The translations under genes were made by a program, and so were the position numbers. 64,000 nucleotides of DNA from Sindora glabra. Taxonomy: Eukaryota; Streptophyta; Magnoliopsida; Fabales; Fabaceae. The notes under the pieces are model-generated. The model ran no database searches. It was given only the letters and a program-made list of their open reading frames with translations, and had not been told where the DNA came from. Each line of letters opens with the position of its first letter. The first letter of the stretch is position 1. The stretch spans positions 53,319,057-53,383,056 of the forward strand of contig CM035236.1 of the NCBI GenBank assembly GCA_020226215.1, in the 5' to 3' direction. Below, piece by piece: positions 49,601-61,880 of the stretch.

Positions 49601-51690
49601 TACTAGGGATTATGAATAATTTAAATTAATTAGCTAAAATAAAAATTTTTCAGAAGAAATAGAAAAAAGACTGGTACTAAAACAATAAACTAAAAGTAGT
49701 AAATGGCAATGTTTGTGTATCTAATCTTAAAAAATAGGTTTCGGTATATGTTTCCAAGAAAAATGTTTGTGTTTTCAATTATTTTTTTCATAGTGCAAAT
49801 ACTAAATGAGATGATCAATTGCAGAGAAATAGAAATAACAAATATGGAAATACCAAAGAACTATCCCATGTTCATTGATTTCAAAACCAAGCCCATCAAA
49901 ATGAAAGAAAACCAAGAACATCTGAACATTCATATGAAAGCATGCCCCAATAAGATTTGTAGAATCCATATTGCATTTGGTAATATATGTTGATAATTGA
50001 TTACACATAATCGATTCATGTCTTGATGAAGTATAGAAAAAATCACTTTATAATATTAAATTACTGAATGCGTCAGTGAAGAAATATAGAGAGAGGTTTG
50101 TGGTTATTGTTAGAAGTTAGAACAACATAATGAAGACAAAAGATACGAGGTTGATATGGCTGTAGATCTTAATGTTCCCCTTCCAATAATTCCAGTAAAA
50201 ATAAAAGCTACTCCAAATAGCTTTGAGTTTAATCAAAATTATAGACTTATTAAAAGATTTTAAAAGTACAAAAAAAAAATTCTTTAGAAAAATTTATTAC
50301 AAGTCAAGCAAACACCCTAAAAGACAAAATGCTTTAGGTATGTTACAACCAAAACCTGAAATTTTATATATCTTTATTAGTATAATAACTAGAAAATTCA
50401 TGACTTGCAATAGAGGAAAATTTGGCAAACTAGGTCAACCATCTTTGTCAGCCCCAACCAGAAGAGATCAAACAGATATAAGGAGAAATTTATCAAGCTG
50501 AATAACTGAGTATGTGGAACAATAGAAATTATTGCAGCAATAATAGATGCATATATCAGAGGCAGCAAATAAATAGACTACTCACCTGTTGGGGTCCTTA
50601 AACCATTGCAGTCAAAATTTACTCACAAGTGAAGCTAACATTGCAGAACCATCCACAACAGCACACCAGCCAACAGCGGCCGCTTCTGGTTCTTCTACAA
50701 CTAAGGACTTCTCAAAAGGTCAGCAACATAATGCTACCAGCATGAGAAGTCTTCTGTGACATTATCAATCTCAACCTTAGACCTTAAAAAGTATCTGCAA
50801 TACTATAATGTTCAGTTTTCTGCAGGCAAGTCTGAAACCTTTCCATTTCAAACCAAAAACAAAAAATTGCTTTGAGCATGTGAAATCTTCAATGATATTA
50901 TCAATCAAATGCAGAAACAATTTTGAAAACAGCAATTCCATTTGTTAAAACAGTCTTACTTTAAAATGCAAGGCAAAAGTTTTCCGCTTAGAACACATCA
51001 TTCCATAATCACACTTAGAGAGTAGAAGTAATTAAGCATGCATTGGAAAGTAGAAGCAACTAAGCATGCAGTAGAAAGTACAAACAATTAAGCGTGCATT
51101 ATAGATTCCGTTTGCTACACATGGTGTTCAATGATGATAGCTATCAACATAGTGATATATCATTTTAGCAATGCATGTAGCCATTAAAACAAAACCAAAA
51201 ATTCAGGAATACATGTAGCATTATCCAAAACTTATACGTTTGAGATATTTTCAAGTACACACGTCATCAGAGTTGTTCACTTTAAAGTCCTACATAGATG
51301 ACAGAACTATCTTTCAAGGAAAAGGCAAAAAATTCAGATTTAGTAAATAATCATTATCTATGAGAAGTGATAATATCAATTCACTCTTAGCTACATAATA
51401 TTTTGGCTCACTGCCAGCAGGTCACAACAATGCCCTCTTTTAATCATTACAATGGGCTGGCTATTGGGCTACACTTGTCAGAATGTCTGGTTACATCATC
51501 CATCTAATGCCTTGACTAGGAGCTTCAGAGAGGACAGCACCTGCATGTACTGCAGCCCAAAGAGAACACTGATGAGAAATATAGACCAGACAGAAGGAAA
51601 ATTAGTATGATTAATAAATAAATCCCAAGTAACTTATAAGAGTGGACTCACTGACATGATTAGAATTTTGAAACTTTGAAATTTAGTAAA
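49601..51690. other. Intergenic DNA downstream of the ICT1-like gene
   Basis: No gene is supported. Small plus-strand frames at 49703-49993 and 50223-50501 are unrecognised. A GC-richer patch at 50600-50720 could be part of an unannotated transcript or the 3' end of the neighbouring gene, but nothing decides it. A 3' UTR of the minus-strand gene probably occupies the last few hundred bases. Confidence 0.35.
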
Positions 51691-54253
51691 TTAGTCCCAA
51701 CTATTTTTACTTCTTCTAAATGCCTTCTTATCTGAAAGTGCCTTCTTGCTTTTAAGACGTTTCTGCTCTCCAATGGCAGCCCTTTAAAATGCACATTAGA
51801 TTAACACATGTTGGTTACAAGCTTTTCTAAATCTAGTAATACTAATACAATAGAGGCCACAAGCAGCATAACAAGGGATCATTTTTAATCTTAAGAACAA
51901 AAAAATTGAGGAAAGTGTTCTTACAGCTTTGCAATCTTCTTCTTTTGCTCTTCTGAGGGAGGCGGAGGAACATAAGATGCAGCATCAATGATTGCCTATT
52001 TTTTTTTTTCCAAGTAAGATTTATGCAACGAGATTAGACAAGTAAAATCAAATCTCTAAATATCCCGTAAGGTACACAGGATGTCTTAGATGATCCTAAC
52101 CAGAAGGGATGCAGGACAATAATCTGTTTTGAATGAAATTATCTACAACTGCCAAAGCTAACTCTTATCTATCATTTCACATAGAACACAATGAAACAAA
52201 AAAGATACAGGTAGTTATGTCATTACTCCCCTCATTCACACCTAACCAGATTCCCACAATTACATAATGGACTTTGCTATAAGCAGGAGAACACATAATG
52301 CAAAACAATTGCAAATAACTCAGAAACTAAAGAGCCAATAATCTCTCACTTATAAAAACTGCAAGTATTCAAATTAGATGAATCTTATCCTCTATAAACT
52401 GCTTTATGTGAAGATTGCTTATCCAACACCTTAAAAAGTTACAAGAACAGCACAGAGCAAAATCGAGCTTGATTTTCCATATACTAATACACCACATTAA
52501 TGCAAGACAATTTACTGAGACATGTCTATCACCATGTCAATCCTCCTTCTCGCAATTTTCAACAATTATTCACTACAAGGACAATGGACTACAAAACTTT
52601 GGCAATACTCCACATATCAAACCACAAACACCCACCACCAGAGGACAATAAAAAAATAATACTGTCCAGGGCTTCCAGTTAAGAGAGAAGTTTCATCCAG
52701 TCAACATTGCTCCATAATAACTGCCCCTTTTCACCTCCAACATCCATTACAAGGTGTCAATGAACTCTCTATCTAATATTTTAAGTTTCTGTTACAATGA
52801 GAGTCAGTTTTTTTCCAAACGTGCAAAACAATGATTACATCTGATGAGCATACATTCTAATCTCTTTTAAACAAAAATTTCTGTACAATCAAATTTTCCT
52901 CTATTACCTGAAGTTTTGCCAGTGCATCTTCAATGTTACCCCTGAGATAGTATGTTTGAATCAGGAAAAGTACTCTTGCAGGTGTCAATATACAGGGAAA
53001 ATGAAAAATAGAAAAATTAATAAAAACAGAGGAAAAGGAGAGAGGTAGACCTTTGTGTTCTAGTTTTTGTGGAGGAAATCACAAGTTCCCCATCCTTGTT
53101 AATGCGATTTTTCTCCTGCATAGAAGCATTAACTAAGCATTATGACTAATAAAAACAAGCTAAAAGAACAAATTTAGGATTAAAATTTATAAATACACAC
53201 ATTTGTTACATGTAACAGTCTCCTTCAGGACAACAAGTACAATAGTTCAAGGCTTATGGAAACAGTAAATTGATGCCTCATTCATTACCAATACAATAGT
53301 TAAGAAAAAAAACCTTCGTTGAAACAAACCATTTGCATAATCCTTTCCCTGATCTTGTCACTCAGCCAATATGCATTTTGAACATTGAAACGCATGTCTA
53401 CCTTGGTGTTTACTGTTCATCAAAAGTTAAAATATGCATTAACAATAAGGAGCAAAATCCATACGATGGAATCAAATGAAACCTGGGGCAGAGAAGAATT
53501 CAAGATTTGATGATAAAGTAAGTAGGAATACTACTACACAGACCTTTATTCACATTCTGACCTCCAGGTCCGCTACTTCTCGCAAAATTCACTGAAACAT
53601 GATCTGAAACACTTTTTCTTTCAGATTCCCATATCCATTTTTCAACGTAAACCAAGCAAATATGGAACATCGCATCAATCAAAGTAAGATGATAAGTATC
53701 AATTCGCAGCAGAATTACATTTCTTTTCCTTTCCAGTTTGATGTTTATCAAATTGTGTTTAAAAACGAAACAAAGGGCAGAAGAAAAAACGATAACGTGC
53801 TACAATAAGCAGATAGCCATGCCAAATTCAGACGCATAATTGGAAAAACAAGATAAACCAGAACTCTATATAGACGAAATTTTGCCGGTAACCAGCCGAG
53901 AAAAGAATAGTCTTTGCAGTAGCCAAGTAGACGATGACGACAAGAAACTACGCACCCAAAGTAACTCTAGGAGCAGGACCGGTGTCGGCTGAGAGAGATC
54001 GCTCTTCAGCTTCTTGGAGGAGCTGCTGAACCTGAGAGAGACGAGCCGAAACTTTCTTACCTCCATCTTCTGCGGCGGAAGACGCACATCGAATTGCAGT
54101 GGAACTAATCCCACGGTCCGGTAGCCGAAGAACGCCATTGCCACGAGCTACCGTAGACAAAGGACTAGAAAATGGCGCTGTTAGAGTCGGAGACGAGTGC
54201 AACTGCAGTACCTCCTTCATGATGATTCTCGCAGAGCTCCTAATGGCAGCCAT
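51691..54253 (-). CDS. ICT1: Peptidyl-tRNA hydrolase ICT1/ArfB-like, mitochondrial type (233 aa, 7 exons)
   Basis: Exons on the minus strand are 53956-54253, 53544-53603, 53330-53412, 53051-53115, 52908-52941, 51925-51995 and 51691-51781. All six introns are GT-AG and the joined 702 bases stay in frame from ATG to TAA. Residues 1-90 are Ser/Arg-rich and acid-poor, as in a mitochondrial presequence. Residues 95-170 form a class-I release-factor domain with SSGPGGQNVNK (GGQ at 113-115). The C-terminus is rich in Lys/Arg (203-232), as in the ICT1/ArfB tail that enters the empty mRNA channel. The family hydrolyses peptidyl-tRNA on stalled ribosomes and lacks stop-codon-reading domains, which are also absent here. 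The upstream MAAIRSSARII start gives the full presequence. No lesion is seen. Mitochondrial location is inferred; a plastid location is possible. Confidence 0.92.
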
Positions 54254-54515
54254 GGAGAACCCGAACCAGAAACTCCGACGTATTTTCCGGTTTATTCTCT
54301 GGCTAGTTTTGAATCCCCAATCCGGAAATTGTGATCAGGGTCTTTTCCTTGTGCTATTTTTCTTTCCTCAAAACCCAAATGATTATTACGGGGAAAAAGA
54401 GGAAAAACGAATACACAAAACCTCCTAAATTTTGCAACAATGTTAAATTTGGTACATAAAACTTGAAAGTAGACTTGTAAAATGGGCCAATACATACAGA
54501 AACAAATTGATCTGC
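54254..54515 (-). promoter_or_regulatory. Probable promoter/5' UTR of the ICT1-like gene
   Basis: The region just upstream of the ATG is less AT-rich than its surroundings and free of repeats for about 260 bp. No clear TATA box can be assigned, as is common for housekeeping plant genes. Open frames on the opposite strand here (54099-54428) are antisense by-products. Confidence 0.35.
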
Positions 54516-54790
54516 GATCAACCAGATTGATACTTATTAGTCATATTTAAAATATGTTTAATTTTAAAGATTTAAATTTATTAAAACTCATGATGGATAT
54601 AACTCGATTTGCAAACTTTAATTGTAAATCCGCAAATCCAACAAATGTGAATTGATCTATCACAAATTAGGTTTGTGACAAACCGATCCATATTATTCAT
54701 ATCTAAAATGTGTTCAATTTTTAAATGTCTAAACTTACCAAAACTCATGACGATTATGAACTGATTTGCAAGTCATAACTTATTTGACAC
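54516..54790. repeat. Diverged direct duplication, about 170-bp spacing
   Basis: Blocks at about 54520-54620 and 54690-54790 share ATTCATAT(T/C)TAAAAT and AAAACTCATGA(T/C)G followed by a GATTTGCAA word. It is noncoding and lies close upstream of the ICT1-like gene. Confidence 0.6.
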
Positions 54791-56013
54791 CTCCTATATT
54801 GAAACCATGTAAATCACCACTTAACTTTCAACAACAACTTAAAAAAAATGGCCTCATTAAAATCTAAAGACAAAGAAAACATAAGTTACTTATACCTTAT
54901 GTGACATTTGATTTATAAAATATTTTCCATATTTTTTAAAATGTTTAAAAATTGTAAAATTTTCATATTTGATTCAAATTTTAGAAAATTATTGTCAAGG
55001 ATACTTTTTATTCAATATTTCTCCAAAATATTCCGATGAAAGAGGTGAATATCTACATGCCCATGATATAGAAATGTTTTGATAATACAAATACATTATT
55101 TGTTCACTCTTTCGTTAAGACCTTACTACTAATAATACCTTATTTAATCATCATTTACCGTAGTTAACCACTACTTGCTATCATGCATCACTAACCATCA
55201 CCCACTATAAATTACTACAATTGCTACCACCTATCATTAGTAACCATCATTAGCCGTTATTTACCATCAATGAATATCGCAAGCCACCTACCATCACAAG
55301 TAATGGTGAATCCAAAAAAATTTTCTAAAGTGGACACCCAATAGAGAAATTTTTCTTTAGGACTTGTTAGTAATTTTGAAATTAAAATGTCTTATTTTTT
55401 AAAATTGATTTTTAATTTAGTTATATTCTTGAGGTTGATAAGAACCTTTTTTATTGTATAAACTTTTCGAAATATGTCAATATTGATCATAATAAAAAAA
55501 TTAATAGGCATGCACTTAATTTATTAATAGAATTTCTAAAGTCATAATATTCAATCTTAAAGTTAGTGAATATTTTCATAGCAATAACAAAACAAATGCA
55601 TAATATTATTCACACATCTAGCAATTTTTAAAAAAAATTAAAATAAATAAATAATGAAAAGATATATAATCATAAATCTATCAATAAATAATATTTTCTA
55701 TATCTTTTTTTTCTCTTTGAAAGAAGAAGCAAAGTCTTCCCAATTCATCTCACAAAAAAAACTTACTAATAGTTAAATTTACTAAAAAAATGAAGTATGA
55801 ATATAGAAAAAAATAGAGAAAAAGTTCTTTCAGCTTTAAAAAATTTAAGAAGAAATTAAAGTAAAAAAAGTAAAACAACAATCACTTTAATTAAGTGTGT
55901 TAATTGGCTAGCAACATACAACCTAAGACATGAGTTACATTTCAAGATTATGGATTATTTGTCTTTGAAATTCAAGATGTTGATTCATTGTACTATAATT
56001 AGGGTCTCTACCC
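54791..56013. other. AT-rich DNA, no gene seen
   Basis: It contains CTAACCATCACCCACTA-like short repeats at about 55140-55310. Nothing else is supported. Confidence 0.4.
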
Positions 56014-56016
56014 TTA

Positions 56017-56170
56017 GCCTTTGTTTGGATGGGGGAGAAGTAGGAGGAGAAAGAAGTTGGGAGAGAGAGAAATGGGAGGAAAGAAGTATTTCTTTTGTGT
56101 TGTTTGGAAAGGGAGAAGTTAGGAGAGAAGTGATTTCTTTTGATTGGAAAGGGAGAAGTTAGGATAGAAA
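56017..56170. repeat. Left TIR and purine-rich subterminal repeats
   Basis: After the TIR, G/A-rich words recur: GGGAGAAGT(T)AGGA at about 56032, 56110 and 56151, and GAAAGAAGT at about 56049. GTTTGGAAAGGGAGAAG at about 56101 repeats part of the TIR. Repeated subterminal motifs are usual transposase or helper binding places; that role is inferred. Confidence 0.6.
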
Positions 56171-57237
56171 GAAGTTGTATTTTTGTAAAATGACTTTTGT
56201 ACCCTTACATAATATATGAACTCAAGTGTATACTTTAAATTTTGTATTCTTAAAAAATAAAATTTTAATTATTAAATTAAATACCATATTAACAATAAAT
56301 CTAATAATTAAATATTTTAATTTAATAATTATAAATAAATGAAAAATTAATACCCCTTTCCAATTTTAATAAAATATCTTAATCTAATTATCAAAAATCT
56401 AATACAAATACATATTCAAGTAATTATATAAAAATTTATATAATTTTATAAAATAATCCTATTCTTTTAAAACTATCTCAAATAATTATTATGTACTCCT
56501 TTAATACCTATACAAGAAAAATTTTCATTTAAAATAAATTAAAAATGAGATGTAGTAATAATTTTTTATAATTATATAAATTTCCTTATAAATTTGAAAT
56601 CTATAAGGAATGTTAATGAATATATATTGAAATAAAATTTTTAAATTTTTAATAGAATAAGATAAATCTCTTTATGTGGGATCCACGTAATTTCATCACT
56701 AATATCTATTATCTAACTACCAACATGGTTCATAAGTTCTGCATGTTATACATAATAGCTTAATTGTATCTCATAAATGTCCAAATGATGATTCAGGACC
56801 TCATGTTCACATACAAAACATAAACATCACAAGTTCACTTTAGTCGATTAATACAAGATTTATTACCATACAACACAAATGATATGAAAATAACTTCTCC
56901 CTTCCAAATGGTTTGCCCGATCAACTTGACACTAAGTCACAGCTATGGCAACAAGTATGTCTGCTCTCCTCTTTACCTGTGCATCAATTGAAATAATTAT
57001 TTTAAATCGCATTGCAACTTTACAATTATTCTATAGTATCGTTATATATGTGTAAAGATATAGACATAACAAGATACTCAACACATACTGTCAGAACTTA
57101 GTTTTAATTAGACTCTCTGCTTATGTAAGGACAAAAATTACAATAAGGTTAATGTCATTCTTGACATTAAGATACCATCTGATAACTTTAAAAACATTAG
57201 TTGAGAGAATGCATCAGTGTGTACCTAAACTGGTGGA

Positions 57238-58397
57238 TCAACCAAGTCCTGCACTGGCCATAAGCTGATATAGCACCTGTAATTTTAAGTGGGGCAATAC
57301 CCCAAAAAACTGCTTCTTGGCCCTTTCATTTTCACAAAGGAAGCTATAACACTTCAACTGATATTCTTCAGGTACTCCTATTTTCTCCAGCTCTGTCCAA
57401 ACTTCTGCTTCACTATAGTGGCGAGGTCTACTACTCTCCATGATGGAAAGTTGTCTTTCTGCTATCCGAGCTTTCTTTTCGACTATTTCTACATGCCTTT
57501 CAGCTATTTGCACATGCTTTTCCGCTGCATCTCTCATAACATCAATTAAGTTGTTGATCCCCATATTCAACTTCTCATAACCTTTCTCAATTAGATCAAT
57601 TGTGGGCGCTTTCCACTTTGATCCTTTTGATGATGATGTTCCTTGAGATTGATTTGAGTTAGGAAACTCTTGAGAGTGGTTTGAGGGAGCACATTCAGGA
57701 CTAAATGAGTCAAAATGGCCAGTGTAGTTGGGAGTCTCATTTCCCCAATTAATATCAGAGTATGACATGTGTTCAAAGCTATTCAGGTCCAACCTCTCTT
57801 TATCCCATCTCCTCAGCTTATCTGTTGCACTCTTAGCATATGATCCTGTGGCCCTGTCTCTTCCGAATAGCTCCAATAGCTTGTCATAGTTATGTATTGG
57901 TAAACGCTTCCATCTATTGGCCTCAGGTTTACCCTGCAATAACACACACAATCACATCATCATATACTATATTTTGGTTTAATTCATACTAAGAAATGAA
58001 CTAAGTATTACATCTATGTATAATGCATGAGTTATTCTATCTTTACCTGGCATATCTCACTCCACACTTCTAGTTCCACCTCGAACATATGTGTGGATGG
58101 ATTCCAGGCAATCCCACTCCATCTATGAAACAGATCATAACATTCATTGAAGTTTTCCGTCAATGTCTTCAATCGATTCTTGATGTGTTGCTTTTGAAAG
58201 AATGGACCTATAGTCTGCTTAAGCTATGCCACCACGCTAGCATAAGCCATAGATATAAATATGCCATCTGGTCGATTGCCTTTTTGCACCTCATCGAGTA
58301 ATAAATCTAATAATATAGCATCCATATCTGGCGTCCAACGTAGTAAGTCCCTAGAAGATCTATCTCCCCTGCTATCAGACTTCTTATTTTTCGGCAT
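57238..58397 (-). pseudogene. Harbinger Myb/SANT-like helper protein, one premature stop
   Basis: Exons 58047-58397 and 57238-57933 join (CAG/GTAAAG donor, TTGCAG acceptor) into 348 codons. The start MPKNKKSDS is chosen because it directly precedes the Myb/SANT-like domain; an in-frame Met lies 8 codons upstream. Residues 20-117 hold the domain, with WTPDMDAILLDLLLDEV first and WSGIAWNPSTHMFEV near its end. A conserved WKRLPIHNYDKLLELFGRDR segment follows, then a Ser-rich linker and a coiled coil of repeated AERHVEI-type heptads. Codon 58 is TAG (58224-58226) inside the Myb domain; the frame on both sides is intact. In active PIF/Pong elements this protein works with the transposase at the TIRs. 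As it stands it could make only a 57-residue peptide. Confidence 0.88.
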
Positions 58398-58724
58398 GGT
58401 AAAATCTGCAATGAAATACACAACCCAATAAGGGGTGATAGTATAAGGGATGGAAAATGATTATATCATGCACGATACATGTAATTGGTCATAAACTTCT
58501 CAAATATAAGTTTTTTAAAATATGTGCAATTCAGGAGGTTTTATGCACAATCACCTCCTCAATAGTAGATATGCAATTCATGCTACAAAAGGGAAGTGCA
58601 ACAATCCGCTGAATCCAAATTATACATATAAAACTCTAAATATAGTTCTCAGTCACATCAATAGTGCAGGATTCATAAGCATTAAGAGATAATGTACAAA
58701 GAATTATTGTATAAATGATAAAAA

Positions 58725-60214
58725 CTATGACAAGCTTTGCTGATAATCACTCCACATATGGGCTGCTATGTTTTCTCTCATGATGAACCCATGCCTATAG
58801 TCTTCCTCTGTGATCCTGGATTCATGATCTCCTATATCTTCTACATTCCTCTCTAGGAGCTCACGATCGACCTCATCTATCAATCGTGGATCGGGATCAA
58901 CATCCATTAGAAAGTTATGCAATATACAACATGCAATAGTAATGTCCGTCATGGTCCTGAAGGAGTAATGTGGTTTCGTGCCTGTAGCAATTATTGGAAA
59001 TCTCTTCTTTAACACCCCAAAAGCCCTTTTGATTACATTTCTCAATGATGCATGCCGATGGTTATATAGTTCCTTTGCATTTTGAGGTCCACGGGTAGTG
59101 TACTCCTTCAAATGATATCGTACTCCTCTGTAGGGTGTAAGAACGCCTCCTTTTAGAGGAAATCCTGCATCTCCTAAGTAGAATTTACCTATTTTACAAC
59201 AATGATACAAATAAAGGTCAAAACACATAACCATAAAGAGAAACACATTAATTCTTATGGCATTGACCTATTATTATGCAAGGCAACACAAAATTGATAC
59301 TTACCTCTTGGAATACGCAATTTATCTCCTTTCTTAGTTAAAGCATGTTTTAGGATCCTGGAGTCAGATGCAGTTCCCTCCCAACCAGACAACACATATG
59401 TGAACTTCAAATCAAAAGAACACACTGCTAACACATTCTGTGTGGGGTAGTCTTTTCTTCCTCGAAAACGGGGAGCATCCTTACTGGGAACTTTGACTTG
59501 TATATGTGTTCCATCCAAAACTCCAACACAATCCTGTAAATAATTAGACATTTAGTATATTTACACAACATGATAAATAAAGAACAACAATCCAATTATT
59601 AGCAGTGTCATACAGAAATGAAAATATATTACCTTGAAATAAGGATAAAATCTACTGTTGTTCAGTATTTGAGTAGGAACCTTTGATCCAGAAGGCTGCA
59701 CAAGATACTCATCTCCGAGAGATATGATAGCCCGTAGAATGTTATGAAAGTGACGACTAACTGTCTCTCCCGACCGATGGAAGAAAAATGACATAGTTCT
59801 GTTTTTTACATTATGTGCTAGGATATGCAAGAACTTAGCTACTTGTTCCTCCACAGTCGAATAAGTGGAATCCCTTACTCTACCCGTTGATCTGATCTTT
59901 TCACATAATTGTAGGAAAGCGGGAGGATGCATGCGTAGTACGTCATAACTTTTTTCTAAATGTAAGAGGTTCTGCAAGAGTTGGTGCCGCATCTGATCTC
60001 TTACTTCCCTGACTCCACCAATGCCTCTAGGTACAATATTGGCTTGCAACTCCAATAGGTACATAAAATAACCAATATAGCATACAAGTTGAACCACACA
60101 CATTTGACATAATCTGTCTCATTCATTCATCATTTCAATAATAGGCGACTCGTCTAATTCCAATCTGTCTAATTCCAATTGATCTTCATATAATTCTTCC
60201 ACATTATCCTCCAT
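58725..60214 (-). pseudogene. PIF/Harbinger DDE transposase, early stop and lost catalytic Glu
   Basis: Exons 59633-60214, 59305-59533 and 58725-59188 join into 425 codons including the final stop. The text matches PIF-type transposase (DDE_Tnp_4): a helical N-region with YSTVEEQVAKFLHILAHNVK and HRSGETVSRHFHNILRAI, then GVLDGTHI with the first Asp (201) and LGDAGFP with the second (277). At the third acidic position the family has IERAFG, but here it reads NVIKRAFGVLKKRF, with codon AAA at 59028-59030 (residue 324). ACCILHNFL follows, as usual. The best start, ATG at 60214, begins an acidic N-terminus and meets TGA at codon 32 (60119-60121), after which the frame continues. A later ATG at 60103 could still make a protein from just below the stop, but the catalytic change would remain. 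Confidence 0.9.
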
Positions 60215-60648
60215 AGTCACTTCTGAAATACCTCTAAAATCTAACTAGTAAAAATTACAAATCATAAGTTTTAAACAAATGTAACCACATATATCAACTT
60301 CAATGTGTATACACTACTTAAATACTATTTACCTAATTTGCCAAAAAAAAAAACACACAAAAGAGAATTTCGCATCCACAAGTATATGCAATGAGATTTA
60401 TAAAGTTAGTAGAAACATACCTTTGGCCTTAAGCAGGGATTAAGATCTTGACTTTTTTAGTTGCGTATATACGAGTCCTTTGGGAGTGTATAAAATGAGA
60501 AAAAGCCTTGAGTACAATACCTATTATCAAGAGTAACATATGAGAAACAACAACAAAGGAATGCCATATTCTATAATTATTCTCTTGAAACCAAATATTT
60601 TAATCATTCTGTTTTCCAATTGAAAGCACAATGTTGCAATTGTGTTTT

Positions 60649-60893
60649 TATCAATAATTAGACATATTATACATTTTTAATATCACTTGAATTATTTACA
60701 TATTTATGTTTCTAAATTTGAATGTCATTTATCAATAATTAGACATACTATACATTTTTAAAATCACTTGAATTATTTACATATTTATGTTTCTAAATTT
60801 GAATGTCATTTATCAATAATTAGACATACTATACATTTTTAAAATCACTTGAATTATTTACATATTTATGTTTCTAAATTTGAATGTCATTAT
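60649..60893. repeat. Three tandem copies of an 81-bp unit inside the Harbinger element
   Basis: TCAATAATTAGACATA starts units at about 60651, 60732 and 60813. The second and third copies look almost identical and the first differs slightly. It lies in the probable 5' leader or promoter of the transposase gene and is noncoding. Confidence 0.92.
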
Positions 60894-61099
60894 TCATAAA
60901 CAACTGAATCCCCCTAAAAAAGAAATAACTTCCCAAGTGAACTGCAGCATTCATATTATATTTATTTATATAATTTTCCTTTTCAAAATTTCAAAATAAA
61001 TTTCATACACATCTATATATTGAATTTTTCCCCCTGAAACATATATGGAACGGACGCAATGTTGTCAAGAATAATTTCCACATTTCTTTAAAAAAAATT

Positions 61100-61880
61100 G
61101 AATTTTAGGCTACAAATACAGCAGGAAAAAAAAGGGGGGATGGGTCGGTTTGACTGGGATCCGGGTCGGGTTGACTTGGTGAACTGGGTTGGATCGTGGG
61201 AACCGGACAGCACCCTCCCATAGCACCGGCCACAGTTCACCTGCGACGAAACCGAAAGAGGAGTCCATCGCCGTTCAACTTCTTCTCCACCTACAACCCA
61301 CAACCAAAACAAGCAGAAACGCCATATTCAAACCCAGATCCGATAGTGTGCACAGTTACCTTACCCAAGAGACAGTGGTAGCTACTGCAAGTCGAATACA
61401 CGTCGTCTGGAGGGGAGGCTGCAAGTCGTGTACACGCGGGTAGCTGCTGCAAGTCAATTACACGCTGGTAGTTGCGGTTGCTCGAAGGGGAGGCTGGAAT
61501 CTGAAGAGAAGCAGGCGGACTGCGGTTGGGAGGACCACTGAACGCCGGCAACGGATTGGGGCAGGGAAGCAGGCGGTTGTGAGAAGCAGCCGAACTACGG
61601 TTGCGAGAAGCAGGCGGACTAGGGCAAGGAAAATAGAGAAAGAGACAAAAGGGGTAGCTGCTAGAATTTTTGTGCAACGGTCCGAACTTCTCTTCAGTTC
61701 TCTCCACTTTGAAAAAGAACTTTGCACAGTAAATTTGGCGGGGCCCACTGTCCTATCTGTAGCAGCATTTCTTTCTTTTCTCACTTCCCTCCCCCTTCCA
61801 AACGGGAGAAATTCCACATTCAAACCCCAACTTCTTTCTTCCCACTTCTTTCGCCCCTCATTTCCCTGGTTCCAAACGTA
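61100..61880 (-). promoter_or_regulatory. GC-rich leader/promoter region of the Harbinger transposase
   Basis: About 750 bp of strikingly GC-rich sequence between the right TIR and the 81-bp repeats. It includes short internal repeats such as TAGCTGCTGCAAGTC (about 61380 and 61441) and GAAGCAGGCGGACT/AAGCAGGCGGTTG (about 61507-61620). Overlapping frames on both strands, up to 138 codons, are low-complexity and unrecognised. Position upstream of the transposase suggests a transcribed leader; captured host sequence is another possibility. Confidence 0.45.

Noticed and set aside
54099..54428. 109-codon plus-strand frame
   Set aside because: It is antisense to exon 1 and the upstream region of the intact ICT1-like gene.
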